Below, piece by piece: positions 1-6,422 of a stretch of 64,000 nucleotides of DNA (its first letter is position 1; every line of letters starts with the position of its first letter). The notes below the pieces were generated by a model, which was given only the letters and a program-made list of their open reading frames with translations, was not told where the DNA came from and did no database searches. Source of the stretch: Prochlorococcus sp. AG-347-M15 (lineage in GTDB: Bacteria > Cyanobacteriota > Cyanobacteriia > PCC-6307 > Cyanobiaceae); NCBI GenBank assembly GCA_003281185.1, contig QCCS01000006.1, forward strand, positions 44,143 through 108,142, given 5' to 3'. The translations under genes and the position numbers were made by a program.

Positions 1-28
1 GGACTTGATCAAGACCAGGAGCTGCATA

Positions 29-130
29 ATGGTAAACATGTATTTTAACGGCAAATCTTTCGTATATTGCAAGAGCCAAGAAGAGAAAACAATAAAGCTT
101 ACTTATAGAGGATCTAGTTACTTGAGATAA
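29..130 (+). CDS. 33-aa DUF4278-like micro-protein, copy A
   Basis: A short ORF that starts at ATG after an AGGAGCTGC ribosome-binding region. The product ends in IKLTYRGSSYLR, whose YRG-x-x-Y core resembles the short motif of cyanobacterial DUF4278 proteins; function unknown. A nearly identical copy lies at 11044-11145 with the same upstream GGACTTGA/GGAGCTGC context, so both are probably real and arose by duplication. The next gene (189-323) also has a decayed relative after the second copy. Any promoter lies beyond the left edge of the window. Confidence 0.6.
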   Translation: MVNMYFNGKSFVYCKSQEEKTIKLTYRGSSYLR

Positions 131-188
131 ATAAAATCTCATATCTATTAAATATTCAATAAACTATTTTTTTTAGAGGTGTTATGCC

Positions 189-323
189 ATGAAATTTACT
201 AATTCTCCTTTTGCCATACTCGATAAGAACATGAACGCATTAGATTATCAAAAAAGAAATTTAAAATATGAGGACTATTGGGTAAGAGAAAATGATAATC
301 AAACAAAAGAAGATTTTAAATAA
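189..323 (+). CDS. 44-aa hypothetical protein, second gene of a duplicated micro-module
   Basis: The ORF begins MKFTNSPFAILDKNMNALDY and ends KEDFK. It is hydrophilic and charged, with no membrane segment, cysteines or recognised domain. It lies 58 nt downstream of the DUF4278-like gene in the same orientation. A frame-disrupted version of the same sequence follows the second DUF4278-like copy (11212-11297), which shows the two genes were duplicated together. Function unknown. Confidence 0.5.
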   Translation: MKFTNSPFAILDKNMNALDYQKRNLKYEDYWVRENDNQTKEDFK

Positions 324-359
324 AGTATCTTTTGCTTTTGCAGATAGATAATACTTTGT

Positions 360-713
360 TTATTTTGTTTTACAAAGAATATAAAGCCAGCTAAAGAAAG
401 TAGCGAAAGCAATTATTAAAGCAATACTATTATTCAATGGACTTAAATATCTTTCTATCAAAAGTGGTACATATAGAATCACCAAATACCAATAAAGAGC
501 AGATAGTAATCCAAACAATAAAGCCAGAAGAATATAAAAAGGTAAGATATATAATCTTCTTTTTTTAATTCTTTCCTCTGTAATATTTTCGGTTAAACCA
601 ATTCTTGACCAATAACCACCATTTAATTGGAGAAAAAACTTTAAAAATATTCCGTAAGTATTTATAAAAAATCTAGATAAAGCAAATAACGGGGAAATTA
701 TAAATCTTTGCAT
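360..713 (-). CDS. small integral membrane protein, hypothetical
   Basis: 117 aa starting at ATG. A cytoplasmic-looking N-terminal half carries a basic stretch (ERIKKRRLY near residue 50) and is followed by two strongly hydrophobic segments at about residues 55-78 and 80-114. The last residues (CKTK) are polar. No family is recognised. The gene lies head-on to 189-323 and 14 nt downstream of 728-901, with which it may be co-transcribed. Confidence 0.65.
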   Translation of the reverse strand: MQRFIISPLFALSRFFINTYGIFLKFFLQLNGGYWSRIGLTENITEERIKKRRLYILPFYILLALLFGLLSALYWYLVILYVPLLIERYLSPLNNSIALIIAFATFFSWLYILCKTK

Positions 714-727
714 TACTGCTTTAAAAA

Positions 728-901
728 TTAAATTTGTTCAGTTATGAAAATCTGGCTTATATTATTAACTTTTTTTTCTCTATATTTCGTTAGGAAAAAT
801 ACCATTGAGCTAAAAACAACTAAAAATCCTATTAATGATATTCGATAGAAAAGGTCATCAGACATATCAAAAAAAGCTGATCTTTTAAATTTGTTTCTCA
901 T
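728..901 (-). CDS. 57-aa single-pass membrane protein
   Basis: An ATG-started ORF whose product begins MRNKFKRSAFFDMSDDLFYR, followed by one hydrophobic helix (about residues 21-38) and a basic/polar tail. The start codon sits 2-3 nt after the T-run of a GAGGG/CCCTC hairpin (903-950), so no normal Shine-Dalgarno sequence is visible; expression may be leaderless or attenuated. A shorter opposite-strand ORF (744-848) overlaps it and looks spurious. Function unknown. Confidence 0.6.
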   Translation of the reverse strand: MRNKFKRSAFFDMSDDLFYRISLIGFLVVFSSMVFFLTKYREKKVNNISQIFITEQI

Positions 902-902
902 C

Positions 903-950
903 AAAAAAAGAGGGTTTTATCCCTCTAAGTTTAGATCGACTGTCAATAAA
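903..950 (-). repeat. repeated promoter/terminator-like element, copy 1
   Basis: Read on the minus strand this is TTGACA, then GTCGATCTAAACTTAGAGG, then GATAAAA, then CCCTC and a T-run, directly before the start codon of 728-901. It can be read as a sigma-70-like promoter (TTGACA ... GATAAA, spacing slightly long) or as an intrinsic terminator (GAGGG-ATAAAA-CCCTC-T7). Related copies lie at 4694-4738 and 9163-9208. Confidence 0.6.
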
Positions 951-957
951 GTTATTT

Positions 958-1106
958 TTACTTGTGATGAGTGTGTTTCTTAGGTATAAGTGGTCTAAGG
1001 ACTTGTCCTTTTCGTAAGGACTTGAGCCTAGCGGTTTCAAGGTTAACCCCGCACTCCTACACACGAGTACAAAAACCTTTTTAATTAATGCAGATTACTT
1101 CCAAGA
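958..1106 (-). pseudogene. probable frameshifted remnant of a short basic protein
   Basis: Two overlapping open frames on the minus strand can be joined by one frameshift at a GGGG run near 1049. The upstream part reads KKVFVLVCRSAG and the downstream part GVNLETARLKSLRKGQVL, ending in a His/Lys-rich tail KKHTHHK. Neither part has a convincing start codon. The block is clearly more GC-rich than its surroundings, so a structured RNA is an alternative reading. No family assigned. Confidence 0.25.
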
Positions 1107-1422
1107 CACTTAGCTTGCTACTTAATGTAGTTTTTGTGCTTTGTGTCTTTGTCATTTGAAGACTATTCATCAAAAGAGATTAATAGTTTCAGGGTTTTCT
1201 TACTTCGAACCGAACTCAATATCGGTTAGTTTTTTAGTCTTTAAAAGTTTGAGTAAAGTTTGAGTAAAAAATTACGATTCCCTGAAATCCCAGTAATAGC
1301 TAGACGCGCTCACTTTTCATTAGCCAAAAATTTTCTTCAGTCATATCAAGGGAATTGGAGGAATTTATCTGCTAGAATTTTGCTAGAATCAGATTTTTTT
1401 ATATGTTTATTATCCATCAAAG
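1107..1422. other. intergenic, no gene seen; hairpin and short tandem repeat
   Basis: No convincing ORF in either direction. The stretch holds an inverted repeat AACCGA/TCGGTT followed by a T6 run (1208-1235, terminator-like on the plus strand), an 11-bp tandem repeat AAAGTTTGAGT x2 (1244-1265), and a direct repeat of TGCTAGAAT near 1370-1390. These may be remains of a lost gene. Confidence 0.4.
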
Positions 1423-1497
1423 TCACAATTTAGGAAAGTAATGGGTGGCATGGGGGTGCATAGGACCGTGCTGCATCGTATATATGATCTGATACAT
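1423..1497 (-). CDS. possible His/Met-rich micro-ORF
   Basis: 24 codons from ATG, product containing MQHGPMHPHATHYFPKL. An in-frame upstream TTG at 1530 would give 35 aa beginning MKGCTRKLL. It overlaps the end of the upstream gene (1511-1660) if the longer start is used. The concentration of His, Met and Pro, and a GC content above that of its neighbours, make it worth listing. An equally short opposite ORF exists, so this remains a weak call. Confidence 0.25.
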   Translation of the reverse strand: MYQIIYTMQHGPMHPHATHYFPKL

Positions 1498-1510
1498 TTC
1501 TGTTAAAAGT

Positions 1511-1660
1511 TTACGGGTACAACCTTTCAATAGATTCTTTCTGTTCTTGCTTTTTTATGTCTTCAGCATCTAAAACAGGGCACGAGTTTTGATTTAGTGA
1601 TAAGAGGAAAGTGCTTTTTTTGAATAGTTTGAAAAGTGGTGTAAGTAATAAGTTTTTCAT
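1511..1660 (-). CDS. 49-aa hypothetical protein
   Basis: The ATG directly abuts the stop codon of the upstream gene 1661-1846, which indicates translational coupling. The product begins MKNLLLTPLFKLFKKS, a hydrophobic/basic stretch that could be a membrane anchor, followed by a polar, acidic tail (DAEDIKKQEQKESIERLYP) with one cysteine. No family recognised. Confidence 0.5.
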   Translation of the reverse strand: MKNLLLTPLFKLFKKSTFLLSLNQNSCPVLDAEDIKKQEQKESIERLYP

Positions 1661-1846
1661 TTATTCCCAAGTTTTCATATCAGAGAAGTCGCTTGCTATT
1701 GCATGAAGCATCCCTCCTACAAATGATCTAGGGCAACCAAGTTTGTTAACTAAAACTTCTGATTGTTTTTTGATATCTTCCCATGTAGGTCTGATATCCT
1801 CATTTATTTGTTTAAGGCTAGGTTTAAATTCTTCTGAATCATTCAT
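1661..1846 (-). CDS. hypothetical cytoplasmic protein, about 61 aa
   Basis: The chosen start is the ATG giving MNDSEEFKPSLKQ; an in-frame TTG at 1876 would add ten residues. The product is soluble and contains WEDIKKQSEVLVNKLGCPR and GGMLHAIASDFSDMKTWE, so it is likely mostly helical. It is the first gene of a tight two-gene unit with 1511-1660. No family recognised. Confidence 0.6.
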   Translation of the reverse strand: MNDSEEFKPSLKQINEDIRPTWEDIKKQSEVLVNKLGCPRSFVGGMLHAIASDFSDMKTWE

Positions 1847-1924
1847 ATTAAAAGGTATTAACTTATTAAAATTCAATTGATAGTAAAGAAAATCTCATTT
1901 ATTTAAATAAATATTCAATAAAAA

Positions 1925-2080
1925 TTACAAAATAAATTCTTTAGAAATTATTCTAAGCTGATTTAAATTCAGATTATTTAAATAATTATTTGCAATCAAT
2001 TTTTCCTCATTAATTTCGAGATCTTTAATCTCAGAAATAATGCTATTAGATATTAAATCAATTAAATGTTCTTTATCCAT
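1925..2080 (-). CDS. 51-aa helical protein, paralogue of 23699-23854
   Basis: Begins MDKEHLIDLISNSIISE and ends LNLNQLRIISKEFIL. The gene at 23699-23854 has the same length and the same pattern (MDKDHLIELIS ... LNLDQLRTMSKEFIL), so both are real members of a small family. It appears soluble with amphipathic helices. Function unknown. Confidence 0.65.
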   Translation of the reverse strand: MDKEHLIDLISNSIISEIKDLEINEEKLIANNYLNNLNLNQLRIISKEFIL

Positions 2081-2129
2081 GACTTATATATAAACCCAAA
2101 ACAAAAATTAATTATTTAAAGTCTTCAAC

Positions 2130-2160
2130 TCAACATATAAGTAAAAATACTTAGATAAAT
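2130..2160 (+). promoter_or_regulatory. promoter-like element with palindrome in the spacer
   Basis: TCAACA (2130-2135), then TAT, then the imperfect palindrome AAGTAAAAATACTT (2139-2152), then AGATAAAT as the -10 region. It aligns base for base with the better TTGACA-17-TATAAA element at 10911-10939, which carries AAGTATAAATACTT at the same offset. It lies about 120 nt before the secreted-protein gene at 2282. Confidence 0.45.
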
Positions 2161-2281
2161 ATAAAACTCATAGGTTTGCTAAATCACTTTAGATGATTGG
2201 TATAGGGTGCACGCGAATTATCAGCTACTCACACTTGAGCTTTTTATGCAACATAATAAGTTTACATAAAGTAACAATTAA

Positions 2282-2476
2282 ATGAAAAGACTTTTCCCTT
2301 ACATAGCTTTTGCATGTTTAACTGGTTTTACGGCTACGACTGGTTTACCAGTTATAGCAGGCGGTTGTAGTAGCCACATGAACAAAAAAGCTGAAATCAA
2401 ATGTGCTGAAGATGATACTGAGTGTCAAATTGAAAAAGCTGAAAAGTTTGATTTAAAAAATTCTCTCAAGTCATAA
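2282..2476 (+). CDS. small secreted cysteine-containing protein
   Basis: 64 aa. An N-terminal signal sequence (MKRLFPYIAFACLTGF, then a small-residue region ending near VIAGG) is followed by a short mature domain with Cys-Ser-Ser, KCAEDDTEC and several charged residues. The CAEDDTEC spacing could allow a disulfide or metal site in the periplasm. It is followed 4 nt later by the 34-aa gene 2481-2585, probably in one transcript. No named family. Confidence 0.65.
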   Translation: MKRLFPYIAFACLTGFTATTGLPVIAGGCSSHMNKKAEIKCAEDDTECQIEKAEKFDLKNSLKS

Positions 2477-2480
2477 AATC

Positions 2481-2585
2481 ATGACTCAAATCGGTTTATT
2501 TATGAACTCTGCCCCAAGAGATTTGATTGAGTTCACATTCTTTTCGGCTGTTGGTTTTACTGCAGGATTATTTGGTCTAATTTAG
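2481..2585 (+). CDS. 34-aa membrane micro-protein
   Basis: Product MTQIGLFMNSAPRDLIEF followed by one hydrophobic helix rich in Phe/Gly (FFSAVGFTAGLFGLI) up to the C-terminus. The gene starts 4 nt after the stop of 2282-2476, so the two are probably co-translated. Photosystem and NDH subunits of similar size exist, but I cannot match it to one. Confidence 0.5.
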   Translation: MTQIGLFMNSAPRDLIEFTFFSAVGFTAGLFGLI

Positions 2586-2704
2586 TTATAGAAAATTGAC
2601 CCATTCTTTTTTTTCTCTTTACCTTTTCAAGTCTTTCTTTCTTTTATGTGATTGCTTGCTTATGGAGAGATTTAATTAATCAAAAGTAAAAAATATTTTT
2701 TTAA

Positions 2705-2848
2705 TTACCTTTTATAGATAAATCTTTGTATGTCTTCGAATAGATTAGATTTTGATTTAAAAAATCCATTACTTTTTAAATAAGATTTTCCTTTTTCTAT
2801 ATTTTCAATTCTTTTTTCATAAGAATTTTCATCTAAACTTTTTTTCAT
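2705..2848 (-). CDS. 47-aa basic hypothetical protein
   Basis: ATG-started ORF, product MKKSLDENSYEKRIENIEK ... EDIQRFIYKR, Lys-rich and likely helical. It is flanked by AT-rich non-coding DNA. No family recognised. Confidence 0.45.
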   Translation of the reverse strand: MKKSLDENSYEKRIENIEKGKSYLKSNGFFKSKSNLFEDIQRFIYKR

Positions 2849-3038
2849 AAAAAAATAGTCGGACTCTTATTCTGAATAATGCTCACAAAAAAGCGGTTAC
2901 CTTAAATACAAAATTTAAATTCTTTTTTGAATTGCTTCTCATTCAAACAAAAGATCTAATAAAAAATTTTTTCCTTAAATTACTAAGACTAATAATGAAA
3001 AATAAATAAAAAATAAATTCTTAGAAAAAAAGGAGATT

Positions 3039-3077
3039 ATGGTAGGAAATACTACATCAATTACCTATCAGGAATAA
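3039..3077 (+). CDS. possible 12-codon upstream ORF of hli
   Basis: Reads MVGNTTSITYQE. It has a far better ribosome-binding site (AAAAGGAGATT directly before ATG) than the hli gene 35 nt downstream, where no Shine-Dalgarno sequence is visible. It could act as a leader peptide or be the remnant of an older start. Confidence 0.2.
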   Translation: MVGNTTSITYQE

Positions 3078-3111
3078 TTAATTTGTAGATATAAATCTAT
3101 TTCACATAATT

Positions 3112-3240
3112 ATGGAATTCGCAAAAAAATTCATGACTGAAAAAGCTGAAAAGCTTAACGGTAAAGCTGCAATGCTTGGAATGTTTGCTCTAATAGGGGC
3201 TTATTATTTTACAGGTCAAATTGTTCCAGGTATTTTCTAA
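3112..3240 (+). CDS. hli: high-light-inducible protein (Hli/Scp), 42 aa
   Basis: One-helix chlorophyll-binding thylakoid protein of the CAB/ELIP superfamily, which protects photosystem assembly and recycles pigment under light stress. The family signature is visible: AEKLNGKAAMLGMFALIGA (ExxNGxxAM chlorophyll-binding start of the helix) and the conserved end YYFTGQIVPGIF. It is the short, almost tail-less type. No HLR1-like box is evident upstream; an intrinsic terminator follows at 3268-3292. Confidence 0.93.
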   Translation: MEFAKKFMTEKAEKLNGKAAMLGMFALIGAYYFTGQIVPGIF

Positions 3241-3267
3241 CAACAAAAAAATTATTTAAATTTTTTG

Positions 3268-3292
3268 AAGGGCTTTATGAAGCCCTTTTTTA
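3268..3292 (+). terminator. intrinsic terminator after hli
   Basis: Perfect stem AAGGGCTT/AAGCCCTT with a 4-nt loop followed by a T-run, 27 nt after the hli stop codon. Confidence 0.85.
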
Positions 3293-3300
3293 TTTAATTA

Positions 3301-3438
3301 TTAAGAATCTTTTGATATCTTGTTCTTCATGTCCTCAATATTATTAATTAATTTGTCTAACCATTTTGTATTATCTTCTGGTTTTAAATATTTAATTTTT
3401 GGTTGATTAATTTCAAGAGTCTCAAAATCTCCACTCAT
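3301..3438 (-). CDS. 45-aa hypothetical protein
   Basis: The ATG is preceded by AAGGAGAATTT, a good ribosome-binding site. Product MSGDFETLEINQPKIKYLKP ... DMKNKISKDS is soluble and helical. A 38-nt element lying 73 nt upstream (3511-3549) recurs at a similar distance before the gene at 8236-8388, pointing to shared regulation. No family recognised. Confidence 0.55.
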   Translation of the reverse strand: MSGDFETLEINQPKIKYLKPEDNTKWLDKLINNIEDMKNKISKDS

Positions 3439-3510
3439 AAATTCTCCTTTGAATGTTTGTTTAACTACCTCTCTGTTCTAATTGATTCGATTAAAACACT
3501 GCGTATCTAA

Positions 3511-3549
3511 TGTGTGCGGTTTGAGGAACATTTAGGTACGGAAAGAGGT
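3511..3549 (-). promoter_or_regulatory. repeated upstream element, copy 1
   Basis: Plus-strand TGTGTGCGGTTTGAGGAACA followed by TTTAGGTACGGAAAGAGG; nearly the same string occurs at 8451-8488. Both copies lie 63-73 nt upstream of small minus-strand genes, so promoter or 5' leader function is inferred. No match to a named riboswitch was recognised. Confidence 0.45.
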
Positions 3550-3665
3550 ATGTTTTTTTAGCCATTTAAATCTAAGGCTGACCTAAATTAGAAATATGGT
3601 TGTCATGAATCGGTTGCATTGCTACAACTGAAATCAACCATAAACCTTAAATTGCATTTAATAAA

Positions 3666-3848
3666 ATGACTTACTATAGTTGCTTTGATCAAAAAGGAAA
3701 CATAATTGCTCGCTGTCAGACTAAAGAAGATATAGATGTTCTTAAGAAAATGGGCAGACCAATAATGGAAATAAAAGAAATGAAAAAAGAGGAATCAGTT
3801 GTTTGTTCGTTAACTGGTAGTCCGTCCGATTACAACGACGATTATTAA
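3666..3848 (+). CDS. 60-aa hypothetical protein
   Basis: Product MTYYSCFDQKGNIIARCQTK ... EESVVCSLTGSPSDYNDDY: three cysteines (residues 6, 17, 47) and an acidic tail. Four nt separate it from the membrane micro-gene 3853-3984, so they probably form one transcript ending at the terminator 4036-4064. No family recognised. Confidence 0.6.
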   Translation: MTYYSCFDQKGNIIARCQTKEDIDVLKKMGRPIMEIKEMKKEESVVCSLTGSPSDYNDDY

Positions 3849-3852
3849 GAGT

Positions 3853-3984
3853 ATGACTCAAAGATTACTTCAATTAAATCAACAAAAAAGATTAGTAGTT
3901 TTTTTGTTGATTGCATTAAATAGCATTTGTACTTTCTTTTCTACTTTTGAAAAAGCATTAACTGATCGCGAAAGAGCGAGATAA
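3853..3984 (+). CDS. 43-aa single-pass membrane protein
   Basis: Product MTQRLLQLNQQKRLVVFLLI... has one hydrophobic helix (about residues 14-31) and the charged tail FEKALTDRERAR. It sits 4 nt downstream of 3666-3848 and before a strong terminator. Function unknown. Confidence 0.55.
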   Translation: MTQRLLQLNQQKRLVVFLLIALNSICTFFSTFEKALTDRERAR

Positions 3985-4035
3985 ATTATTTAGTTATTTT
4001 TGGATTAACAGTCAATCAATAAAATTTAAGACATT

Positions 4036-4064
4036 AAAAAAGACCCTTTTACAGGTCTTTTTTA
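4036..4064 (+). terminator. intrinsic terminator
   Basis: Stem AAAAAAGACC/GGTCTTTTTT with an 8-nt loop; the A- and T-runs make it usable in both directions. It follows the 3666-3984 gene pair. Confidence 0.75.
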
Positions 4065-4091
4065 AATAGTGACGACAGAAAGGAGATCTAT

Positions 4092-4190
4092 TTGATAATC
4101 AGATTAAGAATTTTCTTAGAAATTAGTTTTGAAAGTAAAAGTGATTACTCACTTCTTCATGCTTTACAAACGACTTTATTTTTAAGATAG
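4092..4190 (+). CDS. possible 32-aa ORF with TTG start
   Basis: TTG preceded by AAAGGAGATCTA, a good ribosome-binding site. Product MIIRLRIFLEISFESKSDYS... is mildly basic and lacks a recognised motif. Length and start codon make this a weak call. Confidence 0.28.
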   Translation: MIIRLRIFLEISFESKSDYSLLHALQTTLFLR

Positions 4191-4244
4191 TTCAGAATTA
4201 ATTCCGGAAAATTAATTTCTGATCACTTAACTTTCTTACCGTAA

Positions 4245-4345
4245 AGGTTAGATAAGTTAATTTACCTTGGTGTTGCAGACCATGGATTAGTGAAGATCTA
4301 GTTGGTCAACCTTGGTCGAGTCGATCACCAGAACTGTCGTAAACA
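4245..4345. other. GC-elevated islet, candidate RNA or gene remnant
   Basis: This 100-bp block is much more GC-rich than the AT-rich DNA around it and contains two CCTTGG repeats and complementary TGGT/ACCA and GGTC/GATC segments. One plus frame is open without a start codon and ends GQPWSSRSPELS, so it may be the 3' end of a lost gene. No named RNA family is recognised. Confidence 0.3.
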
Positions 4346-4430
4346 TAAAATAATCGGTCATATATATTTTGCATGAATCCTTAATATTGATTTAATCATG
4401 ATTAATTAAATCTTTAATCCTGGGACCATA

Positions 4431-4694
4431 TCATCCAACAAGCTCAATCGAATAGACGGTATCCTTACAATTATTTTTTTTATCCCATTCCTTTGCAAAA
4501 GGAGATTCCATCTCTGCACCTAATTTTTCTAAGTCAGTACAGTTCATTAGTAAATGAGATTTGTGTTCATTGACTTTTACAAACTCATAATCAGTTACAA
4601 ACTCCTTGCACATTTCTTCAAGAAATAATTTCGTTACATCATTTTTAAATTCTTCAAATGTACAGCTAAAAGTTGAAATGATAAGTGTGTTCAT
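4431..4694 (-). CDS. 87-aa hypothetical protein (possibly DUF3764-like)
   Basis: Begins MNTLIISTFSCTFEEFKNDV, with alternating strands and helices like a small alpha/beta barrel monomer. It resembles DUF3764-type proteins of marine picocyanobacteria, but I cannot confirm this. The start codon lies immediately after the T-run of repeat element copy 2 (4694-4738), the same arrangement as for 728-901. Soluble, with four cysteines. Confidence 0.65.
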   Translation of the reverse strand: MNTLIISTFSCTFEEFKNDVTKLFLEEMCKEFVTDYEFVKVNEHKSHLLMNCTDLEKLGAEMESPFAKEWDKKNNCKDTVYSIELVG

Positions 4695-4738
4695 AAAAAA
4701 AAAAGGGTTTTATCCCTCTATGTTAGAGCGACAATATA
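4694..4738 (-). repeat. repeated promoter/terminator-like element, copy 2
   Basis: On the minus strand: TTGTCGCTCTAACATAGAGGG-ATAAAA-CCC followed by a run of T, then the start codon of 4431-4694. The AGGG/CCCT stem and T-run are kept, while the TTGACA of copies 1 and 3 is TTGTCG here. Confidence 0.55.
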
Positions 4739-4814
4739 TTAATAAGATAATACGTCTAGGGTTAATAAGATTTTTTTGATTAAATTAATATTAAGTTTAT
4801 TTTTTAAATCCTAA

Positions 4815-5564
4815 ATGGATAGGTTAGTTCAAATAAAACTTAATTCTCAACAAATAGATAAATTAAATTCAATTTTTTTTGAAATACATCCACAAGGAAA
4901 AAAAAAACTTGAAATAGGTCAGAGCTTGATATTTCTTGAGTCAGTAAAAGTCGGAACGTCTTTTGGAATATACGCAGGAAATTTTATACCAAGTATGGGC
5001 AGTTATTCTTTCTCTCATTCTCCATTTTTTGAGTTAATTCCATTTGAAATAGGTAATTATGTGTCTATAGGTGAACAGGTTTGTAGTTTTGGTTTTGAAC
5101 ATCCTACTGATAATTTAGGAACTTCTCCTCTTTTTTATCAGAAAAATAGGAATTTGTTTAAGAGTGTAGATATAAATACTTCTCAAAAAACTATTAATGA
5201 CAAAGGTATATTTATTGCAAATGATGTTTGGATAGGAAGAGGAGTAATGCTTAAAAGAGGAATAAAAATTGGTAATGGAGCAGTTGTTGGTGCTGGTTCA
5301 GTTGTTACAAAAAACGTACCTGATTACGCAGTTGTGGGAGGTAATCCCGCAAAGATCATAAAATATAGATTTGATGAGAATATTATTGAACGACTAATGA
5401 AAGTTAAATGGTGGAATCTTCCACTTCAAGAATTATCTAAATTAGATTTTAACTTGCCTATTATAAAAATCCTTGAGTCTTTTGAGGAATCAAATTCTTC
5501 TGAATTTAAAACACCTCTGCAAAAAACTTTGCTTCTAGATTTATTAGGAATTAACTTAATTTAA
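4815..5564 (+). CDS. hexapeptide-repeat acyltransferase (LbH, CatB/WbbJ-like)
   Basis: 249 aa. It probably transfers an acetyl group from acetyl-CoA to a sugar or other small acceptor. Hexapeptide turns are seen in the middle: EIGNYVSIGEQVC, FIANDVWIGRGVML, KIGNGAVVGAGSVVTKNV, then the typical YAVVGGNPAKIIKYRF end of xenobiotic/sugar acetyltransferases. About 60 N-terminal and 60 C-terminal residues are extra to the core. Its place beside an oxygenase-like gene in an accessory region fits surface polysaccharide modification, but no glycosyltransferases are nearby. Confidence 0.85.
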   Translation: MDRLVQIKLNSQQIDKLNSIFFEIHPQGKKKLEIGQSLIFLESVKVGTSFGIYAGNFIPSMGSYSFSHSPFFELIPFEIGNYVSIGEQVCSFGFEHPTDNLGTSPLFYQKNRNLFKSVDINTSQKTINDKGIFIANDVWIGRGVMLKRGIKIGNGAVVGAGSVVTKNVPDYAVVGGNPAKIIKYRFDENIIERLMKVKWWNLPLQELSKLDFNLPIIKILESFEESNSSEFKTPLQKTLLLDLLGINLI

Positions 5565-5728
5565 GTATTTATAAAATTATTTATATATTTATTTCTTTTG
5601 GTTCTAGCTTATGGAGCTAATTTGCACCGTACTCATTTCAAAATAAAAAGATAGTGATCTTTTAAAGTTGATGTTTTCTAAAAATTTTTATATTTTTTAA
5701 ATGGTGAAATTTTTTACAAATTTTATAT

Positions 5729-6367
5729 ATGAAAGTTCAAATTAAGCCTAGTTTTCTATTTCCAACACAGTTTTGGACTGCTGAACTAAATGAAAATGTA
5801 GAGCAATTACAAAAAGAGGCTTATTTAATAAAAAAAAATGATAAAGATGGTGTTATTAAGAGTAATTCTGGTTTTAAGGCATATCATTCAAAAGACATAA
5901 GAGATTTAAATAATCTTCCAGGAACCAATCAATTATTAAATCAAATTATTAGTGCAGTTAATGCAATTCATCAAATCAGTAGACAAGGTGACCTTCAATT
6001 AACAAATTTTTGGGTAAATATAAATGGAAAAGGTTCTTTTAATACGCCTCACACTCATTCAGGCCTAACTTATTCAGGTGTATTTTTCATTAAAGTACCG
6101 AAAGAAATGAAAGGTGGAAGATTTCTTTTTTACAGGAATTTTAATGAAGCTGACTTCATCTCCACAGAATATATGGGGCTTTTTAAAGAAGGATACAAAA
6201 TGCAAGCATATGACTATCCTATTAATATAATTTTACCAAAAGAAAATATGCTAGTTGTTTTTCCTGCCTGGGTACCTCATGCAGTTGAGATTAATTTATC
6301 TGATGAAGAAAGGATAAGTCTTTCGTTTAATTTTAAATTAAATAGAACTTTCTCAAAGGTGAATTAA
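5729..6367 (+). CDS. putative 2OG-Fe(II) oxygenase, phage/picocyanobacterial type
   Basis: 212 aa. It resembles the TIGR02466-type 2-oxoglutarate/iron oxygenases common in cyanophages and marine picocyanobacteria. Visible features are FWVNINGKGSFNTPHTHSG (candidate iron-binding His pair), a double-stranded beta-helix core YSGVFFIKVPKEMKGG, and LVVFPAWVPHAVEIN with the distal His, followed by ISLSFNF where the 2OG-binding Arg would be expected (ERISLSFN). Substrate unknown. The DNA composition matches its neighbours; phage-mediated exchange is possible. Confidence 0.75.
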   Translation: MKVQIKPSFLFPTQFWTAELNENVEQLQKEAYLIKKNDKDGVIKSNSGFKAYHSKDIRDLNNLPGTNQLLNQIISAVNAIHQISRQGDLQLTNFWVNINGKGSFNTPHTHSGLTYSGVFFIKVPKEMKGGRFLFYRNFNEADFISTEYMGLFKEGYKMQAYDYPINIILPKENMLVVFPAWVPHAVEINLSDEERISLSFNFKLNRTFSKVN

Positions 6368-6422
6368 TCCTTTTGGTTATTTTCTTATTGGTGAGTTTGT
6401 TGGCGGGGATTGAATTAAGATC

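Noticed and set aside
744..848. 34-codon plus ORF with a hydrophobic start
   Set aside because: Entirely overlapped by the longer minus gene 728-901, which has a better membrane-protein pattern.
1045..1070. ACTCCTACACACGAG as Yfr1 sRNA core
   Set aside because: Yfr1 has ACTCCTCACAC between two stems; here the string is interrupted and the flanking stems are missing.
1180..1430. tRNA fragment or integrase remnant marking an island attachment site
   Set aside because: GGTTCGAA-like words occur but no tRNA arms pair and no integrase motif can be read in any frame.
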